DNA of 64,000 nucleotides. Source: Oxyruncus cristatus (taxonomy: Eukaryota; Chordata; Aves; Passeriformes; Cotingidae). The position numbers and the translations under genes are program-made. Each line of letters begins with the position of its first letter. Position 1 is the first letter of the stretch. The notes below the pieces were generated by a model. The model searched no databases and was not told the origin of the DNA. It saw only the letters and a list, made by a program, of their open reading frames with translations. Shown here one piece after another: positions 23,855-39,000 of this stretch. Location: contig VXAY01006150.1 of the NCBI GenBank assembly GCA_013399855.1, positions 9,115 through 73,114 of the forward strand. The letters run 5' to 3'.

Positions 23855-24020
23855 TCATCTAAATTGGACTGTCAGCTTCTCAAGCGGTTCTTCTGCTTTG
23901 TTTTGAAGACGTCTTTCTTGACAGGTGGCTACCTTGTTCCAGTCCACAGAGGAAAATTCTGTTAGAGATCTCGTCATCGCCCGTACTAAAACCGCATCTT
24001 TGGGGTTCTCAAACGGTACT
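23855..24020 (-). CDS. LRRC72: LRRC72 coding exon 9 (C-terminus and stop)
   Basis: The acceptor is gttctttttgcag. It encodes 54 residues, starting VPFENPKDAVLVRAM and ending LTVQFR before TGA at 23857-23855. DAVLVRAM-RS aligns with DAVFVRSMKRS of human LRRC72, and the ending LTVQFR resembles human LTVTLR. Confidence 0.93.
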
Positions 24021-27000
24021 CTGCAAAAAGAACACAGCAAATGTCCATTATCTGAATGTTTCCAAACTACTTTGGAACTAATATACAACACACAGTGTAG
24101 AAGGTGAAGTTGGCAGTCATGATGACAATAACACTGAGGATCTGAAAATTTAAAATTTTCAGAAGGTTTTCTTCTTTTACCAAATTTCAGAAAGCAAAAC
24201 ACAATGAGAAAAGGTCAGAATCACAGGATTCTAAGGGGAGGAAATCAGGTATAAATTTTATAAAATACATTTATAGTAAACTTACAACAAAATAATATTT
24301 TTCATTTTTTTCCCACAAAAATTGTATATTTTTAATGCTCTGATTCAGTGGACATGATTCAAGCAATTTGATACTGATTAATGCAAAGGCACATTTTATT
24401 TTGCTGTGGATCTTTTAACTAGCCCTCAGGCAAATCTCCATTCTCCAAGCTCTGAATCCAGAACACTGTGAGCTTGTGTTGTTCCTATATCCTGCCACAG
24501 CTGTAGTCTGGGAGAGGAAAGCAGCAGCTGCGCATCAGTGTGGGATTGACAAGGACTTTGTGTTAGACCAAAACCTTCCAAATCAGATACAATATTAAAT
24601 CTTCATCTTAAAAGAACTTATTTCTTAGAGGTATGCCTGTAGGAACACACACCTAATATCTCCACCAAGTTTAATGAACTTGGTCATGAAAAGGCACCTT
24701 GCAAAGCCTCAGCATGTACATAAGTGAGCCTCGAGGGAGCCATACATCCATTCTACCAATGAGGACAGCTAACTCCACTGAAAGCAGGTAAGAATTAATC
24801 TTTCAACAAAAAATTAGCTTGATTTTAAATAGCTGTACTCAGTACTGACAAAGGATACGTAGGATATGTAGGGTTTTATTATTTCCTTTAATGCAGACTA
24901 AAAAAACGTTCATTCTTCAAGTCACAATGTTTTTCAGAGAGTATGTATTTTTGAACAGCCACTAGGAGAATGTTTTCTGGGCCATAATATAGAACAGATA
25001 TTCTGATGCTCTAATACTTAAGAGCATGTTTTTTCTAGTGATCAGTATTTGATCTCACAAATAAATGGCAGTTTTATGTACCCACTTCCAAATGTGGAAT
25101 ACCTTTCAATAATTAATTTCAGACACCAGCGGGTAAGTTGCCTCATCAGAATAGTAGAGTTGCAACTATTTTAAATACAAAGGCCTGAAAATTTTCTTAA
25201 AAGCTCATTTTTACTGGATGTTTCCTCTGGTTAGGGTATTTTTTAGGCACAAGAACAGGAAATTCACTACATTCTTCAGAGATGCAAAAGAGAGATAAAT
25301 CAAGAAAAATTACTTACCTATTTGTGTTATCTCCAAATTCATAACCTGTAACAAAAAGTTCAAATTAAGACATTAAAGGCTGTACAGCAGTTTCAGTAGC
25401 TCAGGATTACCATCCCAATCCTAATTTGCTTGTTCAAATTAATTGAAAACTAGCAGATGATTTGAAATGTTTAAGATCATATTTTATTAAGTTACTGTGG
25501 AAGCAAGTACCTGTTGGAATTTTTTTAAGTTTATGTAGTTCTCTTATTCCCCATAGACATACATTTCCGTGCTTTTATTCTTTCACAGAAAATGATGCCA
25601 CTGTCTATATTAAGTGAATGATTGCATAGTAGAGATAAAGACAACTGTACGCCTACTTTGATAATCATCAGCAAAACAAATTATTAAATATTAACTTTTA
25701 ATATTTATGTTAAATTTAATAATTTAAATTATTAAATATTATGAAACTATCCTCCTTTTCCCAAGCTCTCCAAAATTACTGTTAAATACACTGCTTTCAG
25801 CTTTACTATTGTGATATATACATTTAAAAAAACTTGCAGGTATTTTATTACTTTCCAAACTTCATCTACACTGCTTTTTAAAATGCTATGATTTCAGTCA
25901 TCTATGCACAATATTGGTTTTCTTATATTTAAAACATCAAAAAAGCAGACAAGATTGTGTGAGATTCCAAGGTTTGTTCTGGACTGTGATACAGTACAAG
26001 TCATGAGGTTCCTGGTGGTATTCACCTGCTTTCTTGTTCCAGGGTCATGCTGTCTTCTAGATCTGAATGTTATAAGAACTCTAAAAATTGCCTTATATGC
26101 TATTATAAGACATCATTGAAATATTCCCAGCTTTAAAAGCATAAAAAGGAATCTGCTTATAAAACTAGGCTCAATAAAATTTAAAACACTAGAAGAAAAT
26201 ACTTTCTTTGAGAGATTATTTTATAAAAGCACTAGAGGGCATCAAAAGTCTATGATGCTGTCACTGGCCTAGAAGTGTATTGAGATGTTTTAAATTAAAT
26301 AAAAGTAAAACCAAACACTCACAAGACACATACTGGGGAAAAAAATGTTGTTCGTTCATCTACCTTTAAAGATAATTCTGTAACTACAAGAAGTGACTAG
26401 AACTTATTTGCCTCAATACACTCAGTGGAAGGGTTCCTTTCCTGTTGCTGCTACTACCACTTTATGAAGCAATTTGGTTGAGTTCCTGATGCAGTTATAT
26501 TTTATTACTAAAACCAATAACTTCTTATCAGATGAATAAAAAAACCCATGTTTCTAATTCATATCACGTAAAAATGTATGCTTTTCCTTCTATTATTATA
26601 AATACCTGAGGGCATTATCAGTCTTCTGGCTGGTTGAATGCATCTTCTGGATCCCACTGGAGTCCCCAGGGGTGTATTTACTCTCTTCCCAAAAGCTATT
26701 GACTGCACGAGCAGAGACCTTTCGGGGTTATAAAGATGAAATGCTGATTCCCTTTCTCTTTGTGTAACTACTGTTAGGGGGATATAAAAAAATTTTTTTT
26801 CTCCCAGTTGAAAAGGCAGCATGCAAAAGGTGATACACTTTTTTTCTGTGCAGTGCTTTGTAACGATAGCAGTGTAAGTTACATCATTTCACAACAAATC
26901 AAAATGGGAACATGGAGTGATACTTTCTAAGGCTTACGGTGAAGCCCTGTACAATGAAGTATTTTCTTTTGAGTGCAGTAGGATCACAAGTTTTAAAGCA

Positions 27001-30000
27001 AGAAACTAAAAAGCTAGACTTTTCATATTACTTAAATGAGATCTACTGCAGAAGTCAGTAAAGATTTGGAAGTTTCTTTATGAATAGCAAAACCAAATCC
27101 TCGTTTAAGGCCCACTGGTCAATTACAGAGAAAACTCTAGGACTGCAATCAAGAAAAAAGCCTGAAATTTTCCTGTTTTGCACTTAAATTAAAAATAACT
27201 TTAATTTTTAAACAAATAGTTTAAGGCTGTTAAATCAAATTTGGTATAGTAACTTCAATTATGTGAACTTTATACTAATCCAGTACTTCAGCTATGGAAC
27301 AGAAGTGAGCCAAAGAACAAGTAACTGGCAGAAGCATTTTGAATGCAGGGAAGTTTTGGAGTCATGGTGTCTAGGGGACCAATTAGGAAGGAACTGCAGT
27401 AGTCACGCCTGAAGGTAACAGAAGTGTGAGCACATGTCTCGTGTAAAGGCAACAGCCAGGACTATGCTGTGGTAATGTTCCACAGATGGTGAAGAAGCTT
27501 TGTAATGTTAGAGAAATAGTTCACTAAGTAGGAAGTCCAGGATACAGCTTGATACAAATAATTGCAAGTCTTACTCCAGGACTGATTACAGTGGAACTGT
27601 ATTTAGGAGATTAAGTCCAGGAAGTGTTTCTAGACATGTAAATACAACACATATTTTTCAGTACATTAAGCTACATTCATCACTCCCCAGTCTAAAGGGA
27701 TCATTAGTAACACAGTCTGACAGACGTGTTAAGCACAGCCGTAACATGAGACCAAATACTCGAGATTGGAGGTACCAGTGCAAAATGACAGTGTAAGCAA
27801 ATGGCCATGTGGTCAGATCCAGCAGCTCATCAACCCCTGGTACATCCTGTGGCCAATCCACCAGCTTTCCTTCATGACAGAGTTCCACAGTCTTCCAGCA
27901 CCTGCAGATGTCCTGCATCTGCCTTGCTCAAGTCCTATGTCCTGATGCTCTTAGAGACTGGGAGCAGGTTTTCAAGATGGCCCTGTTTTTCCTTGCTACT
28001 TTCTTGTAAGATAGAACTGGGGCAGGAACCAACCCCTTTCTCAGGGCTCTTGAGTAATTTTCAGTCCTCCTACCAATCACATAGCTTTCCAACACCAGAG
28101 GCAAAAATTGCCAAAGGTGATTTTCTGGGTTCACTGTGACATGTTTATGGATTCGCTGATTTAACATCTGGCTATTCTTAAGACTTTTATTTTACGTAGA
28201 ATTCACAATAGACAATCTGTGAAAGAGCTTGTGATGATTTATGAATATTTATATTGGAAAGCGTGGTCTGAATCTGCCTCATCAAGAAATATGCATATTT
28301 AAACTGCACAGAAACATGTAGATAGCTGAGGATATTATCCATACCTAAGTAAATATGCTCACCCATGTAAACATGTCAATGACAATGCACAAATGTAGGT
28401 ACATGTTTCTAAGCACAGGCTTTTATCTGTCTTACCCACACAGACCAAGATACAAGAAAAGCATACCCAGTTTGAAAAGATAGAAGTCAAAAGCCTTTGA
28501 CAAAGTAAATTGTTTATGCCATGCAAATTCTGTTTACTTGACAAATCTTGCAAAAAATGGGTATCTGCTCATTAGATCTTTCGCTATATCAAAAAATGCA
28601 TGTAAAAGAACAGGCAAGATAATTTCACCTCTTTCTCCAAACTGATTAAAATCAAAAGCAACTGTCAATGCTCTGTGAGAAGAGGAAAGCAATTCTTACA
28701 CTTCCTGTCAAGGAGCTGAACTGAAGGGAGGATGTAAATCACATAAAGCCGGTAGTCTGGATCATATGCCAGAGGGTTTTGGAATAGGTCTGCAAAATGT
28801 ATACAGAAAAAAAACAAACAACATCATGAAAAAACCAAACCCAGTAAAAGAACAAAAACTTTGCAAGGCAGGAAAATTAAAGATCACTAGGAGCCAAAGA
28901 TTTTGTACAAAATATTATCAAATTCAAAATGTTCTTATGCTGGGCAAACAAAGCACAGTCTCTTTACATGCATGAAATAACTAAACCTGGACTTCAAGTT
29001 GGCTTATTGCAGAGTATGCAAAACACCACAGGCAAGAACTGAGTAAAGGTGTAATCCCACACTCCAAACCTTTGAGTTTTTTTCTATTTTTTAAGATCTA
29101 CAGAAATAAAAAACACTAGGTGCTTGCCTTTGATATTCTTATGTATTGTTAGCTGATGTCTGTTTTAAATAACAGTGGTCTTTTGAGTGTGACAGCTTAG
29201 AGGTAAGACATAAAAGTTGTAGGGGGAGGGAGGTACTAAAATCACATGAGCTTTAGGACACCTAAGGCTTTTTCAGAGCTGATATAAAGGTGCTTTATCC
29301 CATAGACACAATATAAAATGCAAATACCCAGTCTTGTGATGTTTTGACAGATGATGAGTTTGAAAACTCAAGAAACTTAGGAGTAAAATGTTTAATGCAA
29401 TCTAAGTTCTTCAGAACCTGGGTCCCCAATAGCTTTCCTTGAGGTACTAAGCTCCAGAAGACCATTAGCGACTTGAGTAGAATGCTTATGTTCAGGTTCA
29501 CTTTACCTGTTAGTCAGACCTTTGCAACACAGAGACAGGTATCAATCCTGTGCTGCTGCTTTGCCAAATGTGGAACACTTATCTAGCTGATACGCCAAAT
29601 CAGTTTATTTCATGACAGTGATATCCAGGGTCGATTAAAATAGAAACTGGCTCATTCCCAGATTGGCTAACAAACAAACAAACAAGTGGTTTTGGGTGGG
29701 GCTTTTTTCTAAATGAAAGACATCAGAATTCTATTTTTCTCCTTTAACAAATGCTGTTCTTCTAAGACAGCAAAAACAATCGGGAGGCTGCCACCTTGAG
29801 ATCAGAGGAGAGAAAAAAAAACCCTTAAATTAATAATTTTGACAATTCTGCTACAATTCTGACAAACTTCTGCTACAGGGATCTGCTTTTCTATTTTTGA
29901 GGTGGGGCTGCAGCTAATACTCACTCCAGGGTAAAAAATCCTGTTACATGTAATTTTAGCAGTTGGGGGGAGGGGGAAGACGGTATTACAGAAGCAAATA

Positions 30001-33000
30001 AGAGATAGTAGAAAAAGAAAAAAGTCTGAAAATATTCCACATGGATTTCTAAACTACAAGATGCCATTTCATGTTCTTCAGGACAAGTATGACTGCCAAG
30101 GGGAGCTCAGTGCTTGATGAAATTTAGCAGTTATTCTTAGGACACAGTAAGGCTGGAACAGGCATTTTTGGTATCTCCTGCACAGAAAACACCTGTTCAC
30201 ATGTTTAGAGGAGAACTTAAAATATTTCAATTCTTAAACAAATTTTTATAAGTCACTGACTTAGAATTAGGAAGAAACCCACAAGGTGGCAGCAAAAGAA
30301 AGTTCCATTTTTACTGAACAAAGTAGTATATAGCTATTTTTTTTTCCAGAAAGTGTTGATCAGAAAAAATATTATGCATATATCTGCTAATTCTGTTCTT
30401 GAGACAAGAAAATATGCAATAGCATTCCAGAAAGAAAAATATTTCAGAAAGATCTCTAAAAGTAGGTATGTTTGGTAGTAGAATGAAATAAAGATTAAAA
30501 AAGACTTTTCCAAGGCACAGACCAGGGCAGACACTAGGACCTTGTGAATCTGGATGCTACTTGGATCACATCCCTCCTCATCAACACTGATTTGTAGGGT
30601 TTTTTTAGAGAATGTGAATTTTTTTACTGCTTATTTTTACAATAAATCCAACCATTGTACAGATCAAGATGGCCTTGTTTTACAAAACATCTGGGATTAA
30701 TTTCTGGCTCAGCTATCTACTTTCTTGTCAAGGTCATGCAGTTTTACTTCTACAAATTAGGGATAATGCTTTCTTCCTCCACAGTTTTGTCTGTTTTCTC
30801 TATTTGGAGTGTAGGAAAACAGCGTGCCTATGCCACATGGGGCAGAAACATAGTGAAGAACAGAGTTTCCTGAGGTCTACCAGCAGGATGTTATCAGCTG
30901 AGTACAATAAATCAGTTGAGACAATTTACAGAGTACGTAACAAAAATCTTGGATTCCAAAAGGGAGATGTGAGCACAAGGTGAGCCCATAAAGAAACCCT
31001 CCATGTCTCCCAAAGGCTGCAGTTGTGAGCAACACGTGCAGTAAATCTTTCAAAGCTGAGTGTCTTCCCTAAAGGCCTGGTGAGGGATGGTGTTCTGCTA
31101 CACATCCAGTGCAGGGCAGTGGCTAAAAATCACAAGAGAGCCTTCAAGAAGAGAAATGCAACATTTTGGCAGCTGGACGCTACTCCTGTAGTTAACAGTA
31201 ATAGTGTGTTTTAATAGTTCTGTTGGCTCCAAGAGCTACAAAATTATAAAATCTTTCTAAGCATCCAGGAGCTCGGCTGAAGGCTAGCAAGTGTTTGTTT
31301 GTTTGTTTTAAATCAGATTGTGTGGCAATAAAAAAGATCTACCTCATAACATGCTTATGTTCAGATTCACTTTACCTGTATAGCCAAACCTTTGCAACAC
31401 AGAGACTGTTGTTGAGAACAGTCACTGGTTTTGTTTTATAAAAGTTAGTTGTGGGCACAGCCCTTTTCAAAGCTACACAGTGCAAATTCTGCACCCATTT
31501 CATATTTCTTAATATTGCAAGGAGGCATAGAAATTATACGGTAATATAATATGATATTTAGGATATGACTTTTAAAATTTATTTTGTTTATTTACTGATG
31601 TAATTTACTTCAAATATGACAGTGAATTTTATTAAACAAATAGAGTACTGGTAACTAGAGTTTAATATAATAATAACTCATTATTATGAAATCTCCTTGA
31701 AACAAACACATTTACAATTTTTTCATGACTGCAAAGGTCAAGAAGAAATGACTTTAAAGTTATGGTTATTAAGATTATTAAGCTTCTTCCACAGTTACTG
31801 TTTACTCTTCTACAAATCTTTGAGCAATTTTTTTTAATTAGGGTATATTGGTATATTCTATATACTGTTTGATTGCTCTTTCAAACACTTCCTTCTCTGT
31901 GGTAGTGGCCAGTCCAACTTGCACCCAGTTTTCACTATACCATTGTGACTGCCATTCATAATTTCTCAGCAGCACTTTAACTATCTGCTATGTATTTCCC
32001 ACAGATGGTTGCAACAAGTACAACAAACTTCCTCTGCTTGTTGAAGCTCCTTATTAATTTGTAGGACTAACATTAAATTCAAGTGACTGAACCATTCATA
32101 CATAGGATGTCTGTCCAGACTTTGCTTAATCACTTCAAACAACTGCATTCTTAAATGGACTGTTTTTATTATCTTGCATATAATGAAAAAAATAACTATA
32201 ATTTGGCTGACATGTTGTCTTCCTAAACACTTGATTTGTTTTTTAGTTTTGGCCCAGTGTCAAGTTCAATTAAAAGTGTACTTTTTAAGTCATATTTTCC
32301 TTTCCCACAATCAGACATTCAGTTTTCTGAATGCTTAAGGAGGTGTCACGGCCTGGTGACATTCACCTCCTTAACTGTTACTAAGGCGTGAAAATCGTTT
32401 CCCGTTTTCTCCAAGTACTGAGCATCTGTCATGACCTATGTTGACATTCCTTTAGGAGCCACGAAAACACTGCTTACATTTTCACATTCAGTATCTTAAT
32501 AGCATATAATCCTACTTTCCCTGGAGGCTGCTTCTTACTAACTTAGTGGCGTCAACACTGTCTTGTGTAACTTAATTTGAAATTTCGGAGATGACACTGT
32601 TTTCACTTCCAGCCAGTGCATCAGAAAATATGTCACTTAAGAATATTGTTGTGAAGAATATCTAAATGTACTTATTCTTAAGTTCTAGAAATCCACAGTC
32701 TACCGAAGAGATGCAGAAAGGGAGTTTTATAAGCAACAGAATTAATGAGGCAGGAATTTGGGTTCTATAACCTATCACTCACAGTCTCAACAACAATAAC
32801 ACCTATTTTTCAACTCTACCTCCACGATAATCTCACTGTGCTCTTACAAAGAGGCAGCAGTAAATGGCTTTGACACCCTCCAAGCTGCTCATCTAGGATA
32901 CTGGCTAGCCAGCAGCCAAAAAGAGTTAACTTCTGCACTCATTTAGCAGGTTTTTTCTCAGTTGAGGTACTCTTTGTGGAATTTTCATGTCCTAGAGATC

Positions 33001-36000
33001 TCTTTCTTCATATTTGTCAAATTTGGTTGAAACTGATAATTAGCTTCAAAAGCTATTGGTAAATGATGAAGAAACAGACAAGAAACATCCCGGTAAGAAA
33101 CTGAAAAGCTACGAGTCACTGTTCTGCAGAATAAAAATATGGTATTACTTAGAGTGTGCAAGCTGATCATTCCTTTCAATTCCTTCACTGTTTTGCCAAG
33201 TTTCTTTAATTCGTTGTTGTGAAGAAACAGAATCTGTAACGAACATAAGTGTTTCAGAGCACCTGAAATGAAATGAAAAATAATTAATCATTCTCACCAC
33301 AACAGACTACTTCTATTAGATAATTATTTTGTTATGCTGCACACTGAATTTGATATTTTAGTTATCTACGTATGCTTGCCTTTGGGTGACACACTGCATG
33401 AGATATTAATTTTTTAAAAAATTAGAGATATTCAATATCCCTTTCATATTTCTAATCATATCCTTTAAACACAGGCCTAACGCTTTTTCATTCCAGTTCT
33501 TTCCATTTGCCCACATTAGCCTCGTATCAACAAATCAGCATCAACTGCAACCTCTCTTCTTCCTCCCTTGCTTCCTCCTATATTCCAGTAATCCTTGATT
33601 AATTCAGTTCCTTGACCTAATATTACCTTTGCCTCACAATAGTATATCACTAATACTACCCTTTGCCTCTCAAATAATAAAGAGTGAATTCCCTAGAAAA
33701 TAGTTCAGTTTCAAATAATTACTGACACATTAAAAAGTTACTACAAAATATTGTTGTGGCTTTGCCAGGCTATTTGTTCACATCCTCGCACCACATCAGG
33801 ATTGGACATCACATTTTCCAAATTCTATACAATATCTCCTACCCACATTTTCCTATAAATGATACCCTTCTGTTTACCCACATTTTGTTATCGTCTATAT
33901 TGCCTCTTTTATCCATGTTTGTATTTCGAAGATTCATTTTTCTCAAAATCTCACAGAAACTAATCAACATCATTAATCCTTTTTATAGGGACAGAGAAAA
34001 ATAAAGTATTAATATTTAAAATGTCTAAAATATACAGAAGTTTATTATGCTTTGGCTGCTTCATTCATAAATTCATGAGTATGGTTCAGCCACTTTCATC
34101 TACAACAGCAAGCAAAACTGAATTAGAAGTATAAGACAAATTCAAATTTTGAAATAAAATAAATTTGGCATTAACTTTGCAAAATACTTCTGGTTAGAAA
34201 TTCTCAATTTGCAATATGTGCATGTAAGATCAAAAATATTTTACAATTGCCTGACACAAAGTGAATGACATTTCACCCCTTAGGCCAGGATAATCATATC
34301 ACCTCATTGCCACTCAGGTATCCTGGAACAATTAAATATCTAATAATTAACATGTATTGTTATGCATACACAGGAGCTTTCAACCAATAAGTTACTTGCT
34401 ATCATCAAGTTTTATAAATTTTAATGCCAATACACAGAAAAGAAAGTATAGGCCTCTGCTCAACAACCTAAAAAGGGAATATTGGTACCTGATATATCTG
34501 TCAGTTCATTATTGTTGAGGTAGAGTTCAGTCAAGCAATAGTTTTTGATCAAGAAAGTTAAATCTTGTATCTGAAATTAGAGTTAGGCAAACTATTATAT
34601 GTCAATCTAAATGTAATACTGGAGAATTATAAACATGGCCTCTTGAAAACTGCATAACTACAGGTAGTTTCTTATATTTCTGTTCAAGACTCTTGGTTTT
34701 GGGATTCTCTTGACAGCTGAACCTTCATTAGAAATATTAATTACCCATCAAATACATGCACTACAGCCTTACTTAATTTTTTGAACTACAAATTTAATAT
34801 TTTAATTTGGAAACAAATTTCCTTGAATGACTGGCCCTCACATTTTCTTTTCCTTTTATTCCCATTGAAATAATTTTTATTGTGAGGACACCCTTGTAGG
34901 ACATAATAATCCTACGTTGGTTTAAGGATATTCCTGAAATATAACCTTGGAATAAACCCAGCATCTAGTTTTTTAAATTATTCCTTGACCAGCAGGTCCA
35001 AAGAGCACATATTTGTTCTAAATTTCCAAAAATGTCATTTACTCAGATTTAGAGAATCAATTACAATTACAGAAAAAATAATATGCACGGATGTATTCCC
35101 ATAGTCATCATTGGTCCCTATGAAATCACATCCCCTTGCTTGGAGCTCAGTGCCTCCAGTGCAAGGTAAAGTATCTGCAATGAGATAACAGGCTGACCAT
35201 TACAATTGCTGAGAATGGGGCACACTAATGCTGCCCAAGTCTTTATCCTACAGTTTAAATGCAAGAACAACAAGCAGAATTTTATTCCTGACACTACTTT
35301 GAATTCTGTGATGCAAAGTAATTTGTTAGTGGGAGAATGTCTTTGAACTGTGGCACTGACTCTGAAACAAAAGTGCTTTGCTCTGTGCATTAACAGTATC
35401 TGAAAGCTGGAAGAAAGAGCATAAGGCAGAGGTTTTTCCACTCGCTTGTATACTGGTGTGTCCCTGTCTTTGACAAGTTTAGATTTTAGAGTCACCTGAA
35501 ATATACTATTTTTGTGATAAAACTATTGAGTACAGAAAAATATGCTTCCTCTATTACAGCATTTAAGCAAAACTTCTCCAAAGAAAAGTGACTGAGTGGC
35601 TTCTCCTCACAAGTTATGTAGTACAACAGAAGAATGCTCTTTGTAACTGCTTAGGTAAAAAAGTGAGATCTAGGCAAAAATCAGATTGATTTGTCTTTTG
35701 GTCAGCAAGATTAGTTCTGCTCAGTCATCAGGCCATTCCTCCTTATTCTTCAGTGTCCTTTAGAAATACAAGGAAAAGCCTTATTATATCTGCGTTCAAT
35801 CTTTTAATGTATCTATACTCTTGCCTTTTTTGAACATAGTTGGATAACCACAGATCTTTTGATGAAGTTGACATAAGATGCCATATAATTGATGTTAGCC
35901 CGGGGCAGCAGATATACATACACTCCAAAGAGACATGGAATGTAAATTTATTTTTTCTGCTGCTCACAGATCTACTTATTTACCTGAGCAAACAACTCTG

Positions 36001-39000
36001 GTGTTTTAAGAAGTTGAGCCGACTCTAAAAGTCATGTAAACTACTGTACAGTAAGATAGTTAAAAGCAGGTTAGAATTCTTGGGATTTCATTATTTTTCT
36101 TGCTTTTTAACTACCAGTGGCTAATGGTGAAAGTTTAAATTCAATTCAACCATTTAATAATGGTTGGCTATGGATATGGAGATTTCTAAATCAGATAACT
36201 CTACAGGTCAAGGAGATGATTTTGTGTAACATACAACGTGCTTACAATTCGTTGGAAGCTGTCTTGAGATTTTGACAGAGCACTGTCTCAACACCCATAC
36301 AGGATATAATAAATACTGTAATCTGGATTTGCACAGATGGAGAAAGTAAGGCATGCGGCTTTTGCAACTGATTTAGTGCCATACACTCCATTGGAAACAA
36401 GAGAAATTCATGTGGTCCCACTCTAACCACCCGCCTGGAAATCTTCTAAATTCAACAAGTTTAGGCTGCACAACGACCTGTGTAACAGCAGCAGACACCC
36501 CATCATCCCAAGCATTCCACTGTTGCTTCCTGTGCACAGGGAGAAGCTCATTTCAAAGAGTTTTATGTCACCCTTGTGTGCATGCGGGCAAACAGGAACC
36601 TCACTTCGACCACCATCCTGCCAGGGAATAAACTCTGCATGTCTGCAAGGGCATGAAACAAGACCTACGTGTTTCCTGCCGTCCACTCCGTCCTACAGCC
36701 ACATCACCCCTGGGTCTGTTCCAAGAGCTGATAACCTGCTGGGCGGGGTACACCAGCTACACTGGGAAGTGCTTTCTTTTTATTGCTAAGGAATTAGCAC
36801 AAAACCTCAGCTTCTTAAATACGCACCATTCATAAATCTGATGTGAATCTAAAGGAAAATACATTAGCTTACACTCTGGAATGTAAAAATATATATATAT
36901 ATATTTTCACATTTGACAGTTAAATATGCCTGGAAATTAAAAATAATCTATTAGCTTGACAATTATATAATACTTTAAGTTAGACAAAATTGCAAAAAAA
37001 TAATCAGGGAGCATAGATGCATTATTCTGCTCTTTAAATTAATATCTTATTACCTTATTGTTGTTAAGCCACAAATACTTTAACCTATTAAACTGCGAGA
37101 GACTCGGGATACTTCTTAGTCCTCTGGTGGAAGAAAAGAAAAAGAGTAACAAATTTCTTAACAAGAGTGCTTAATAATTTTATAAACGGTTTAATTTTTT
37201 TATAAATAACATCATACAAGAACTAAAAAGGTACACTCCTTAGAAGTAATAGCAGAGAAAGACCCAAAGAAGAAGATGGCAAAGATAATGTAAGTGTAAG
37301 CACTCTACGCACTTGCAAGCGTAACAAGGCAGCAGGTGGTAAAGAAAAGGGAACAAAATAAGTGATAAATTAATTGTTTTTCCATAATAGTATTTATTTT
37401 CTCAGGGAGTCTGAGTGCCACGTACTTTGCAGTTTGAAAATCCTGCTCAGAACACAGGAGGAGAAGTTTGGCACCCTGGGAACACAAATCTAAAAGGAAA
37501 GTTGCTTTGAAGGTACACTGGGGATTGTCCAGCCATAGTGCCAGAGAAGCCAACAGAAGTCAGACACCGAGCACATCAATGTACATTTCTTATTATTTTT
37601 CATATTAGTGCATATTGTGAAATCTTTTGCCCTTTTCTCTCTCCTCTCCTGCTCTCACATAAACTAAATACATCCACTAAGGCTGAAACTGTCTCCCATG
37701 TGCCAGTAAGGCCTTTTGTTTAATTGTGTATCTAGCACTTTGAACTTTCTAGTGTACTATAAATAACAAATTACACAGAATATTACAGATCTGCTGAGTA
37801 ATTTTCACTAATTTTTCCTCTTTATTTTTCATTGCTTTAAATAAATATTCTTAATTTCCACTAGAATAATTACAGATGGCCTTTATATGACAAATTTTAA
37901 TTGACATAATAAAATTTCCTTGTGGATTTTAATGTGTTGCAAGACTGAGACCAGTGTTTCAGAAAGAACTAACAGAATTGATAAAAATTAACCTCGCATC
38001 ATCAGCCTAAAATCATGTTTGTTTTCCAGCTGTGAAGCCTAGTCTCTAGCTTCCCATGTTGGTTTTTTTTGTTCGTGGTTTGTTTTTTTTTTTTTAACAT
38101 ACCCTCCAGGTACAGACAAAGGGAGGGTGGACACCTTTTCTGATCTTGCATTTGAAAATAAAAAGTCTGTTAAAAGCAAACCCTGCGAAGTTGAGATGCT
38201 GTACTTTTAGTGTCCTTTATTTCTGAAAGTCAGATTATCCTATGCTGTTACTTCCTTAAACTCTTTATTTAGCTTCTTCAGATAATCCATAAAAACTAAC
38301 CCTGCAAATACACACTTTTGTGTCTATTGTCACAAGTAGCCAGAAAACATATTACTGCAAGTGGCACAGACAGACAGGTGACTGTTGACAGGATATACAG
38401 AGCTCTTTTAGAGCTACTGTCTAATTCTCCTGTACATGCCTGCACTACTTTTCAGGTAGCAAAGCCAAAATTTCCTCATATTCTTTGTCACTGCCATTCT
38501 ATACCTAGTTTACAGGTTTACATTTTAATTGGCTTTACTCCCTGCCTAGTAAGAGCCTCATTTTGACTATCTCCAAGCCTTGATCTGGGTTTTTTTCTGG
38601 TAGTATTTAAGGTATTTAATTTGCCCCGGGTAGAGCTTAATTCCCCTAACATTTTAAAAGAGCCTGTCCCTTTCTAGATGCTTTCCAAACTTTGTATGTC
38701 TTTTATAAACTGATCCTTTTTGGCCTGCAGCACTCTTTCTCTACCTACTGCTAAGTTAATCAGTTTTCCTAGGATGACAGCTTTCAGTGTCCAAATTTAC
38801 ATTGTTTCATGTCCCTTTAAGAGTAAAGTTTTAAAAATACAAACTCATTCCCTCTTATTTGATTGACTTTAATTATTATTTTTTTCACTTTCTTATTTCA
38901 GCCAGCAGAAAAATATGTCAAACCAACAGTTAAGGAGGCATGATCTGATACTGAGTTTGGCTGAGGTTCAAGTTTATATAAGCTGGTATAGAATAAAAGG

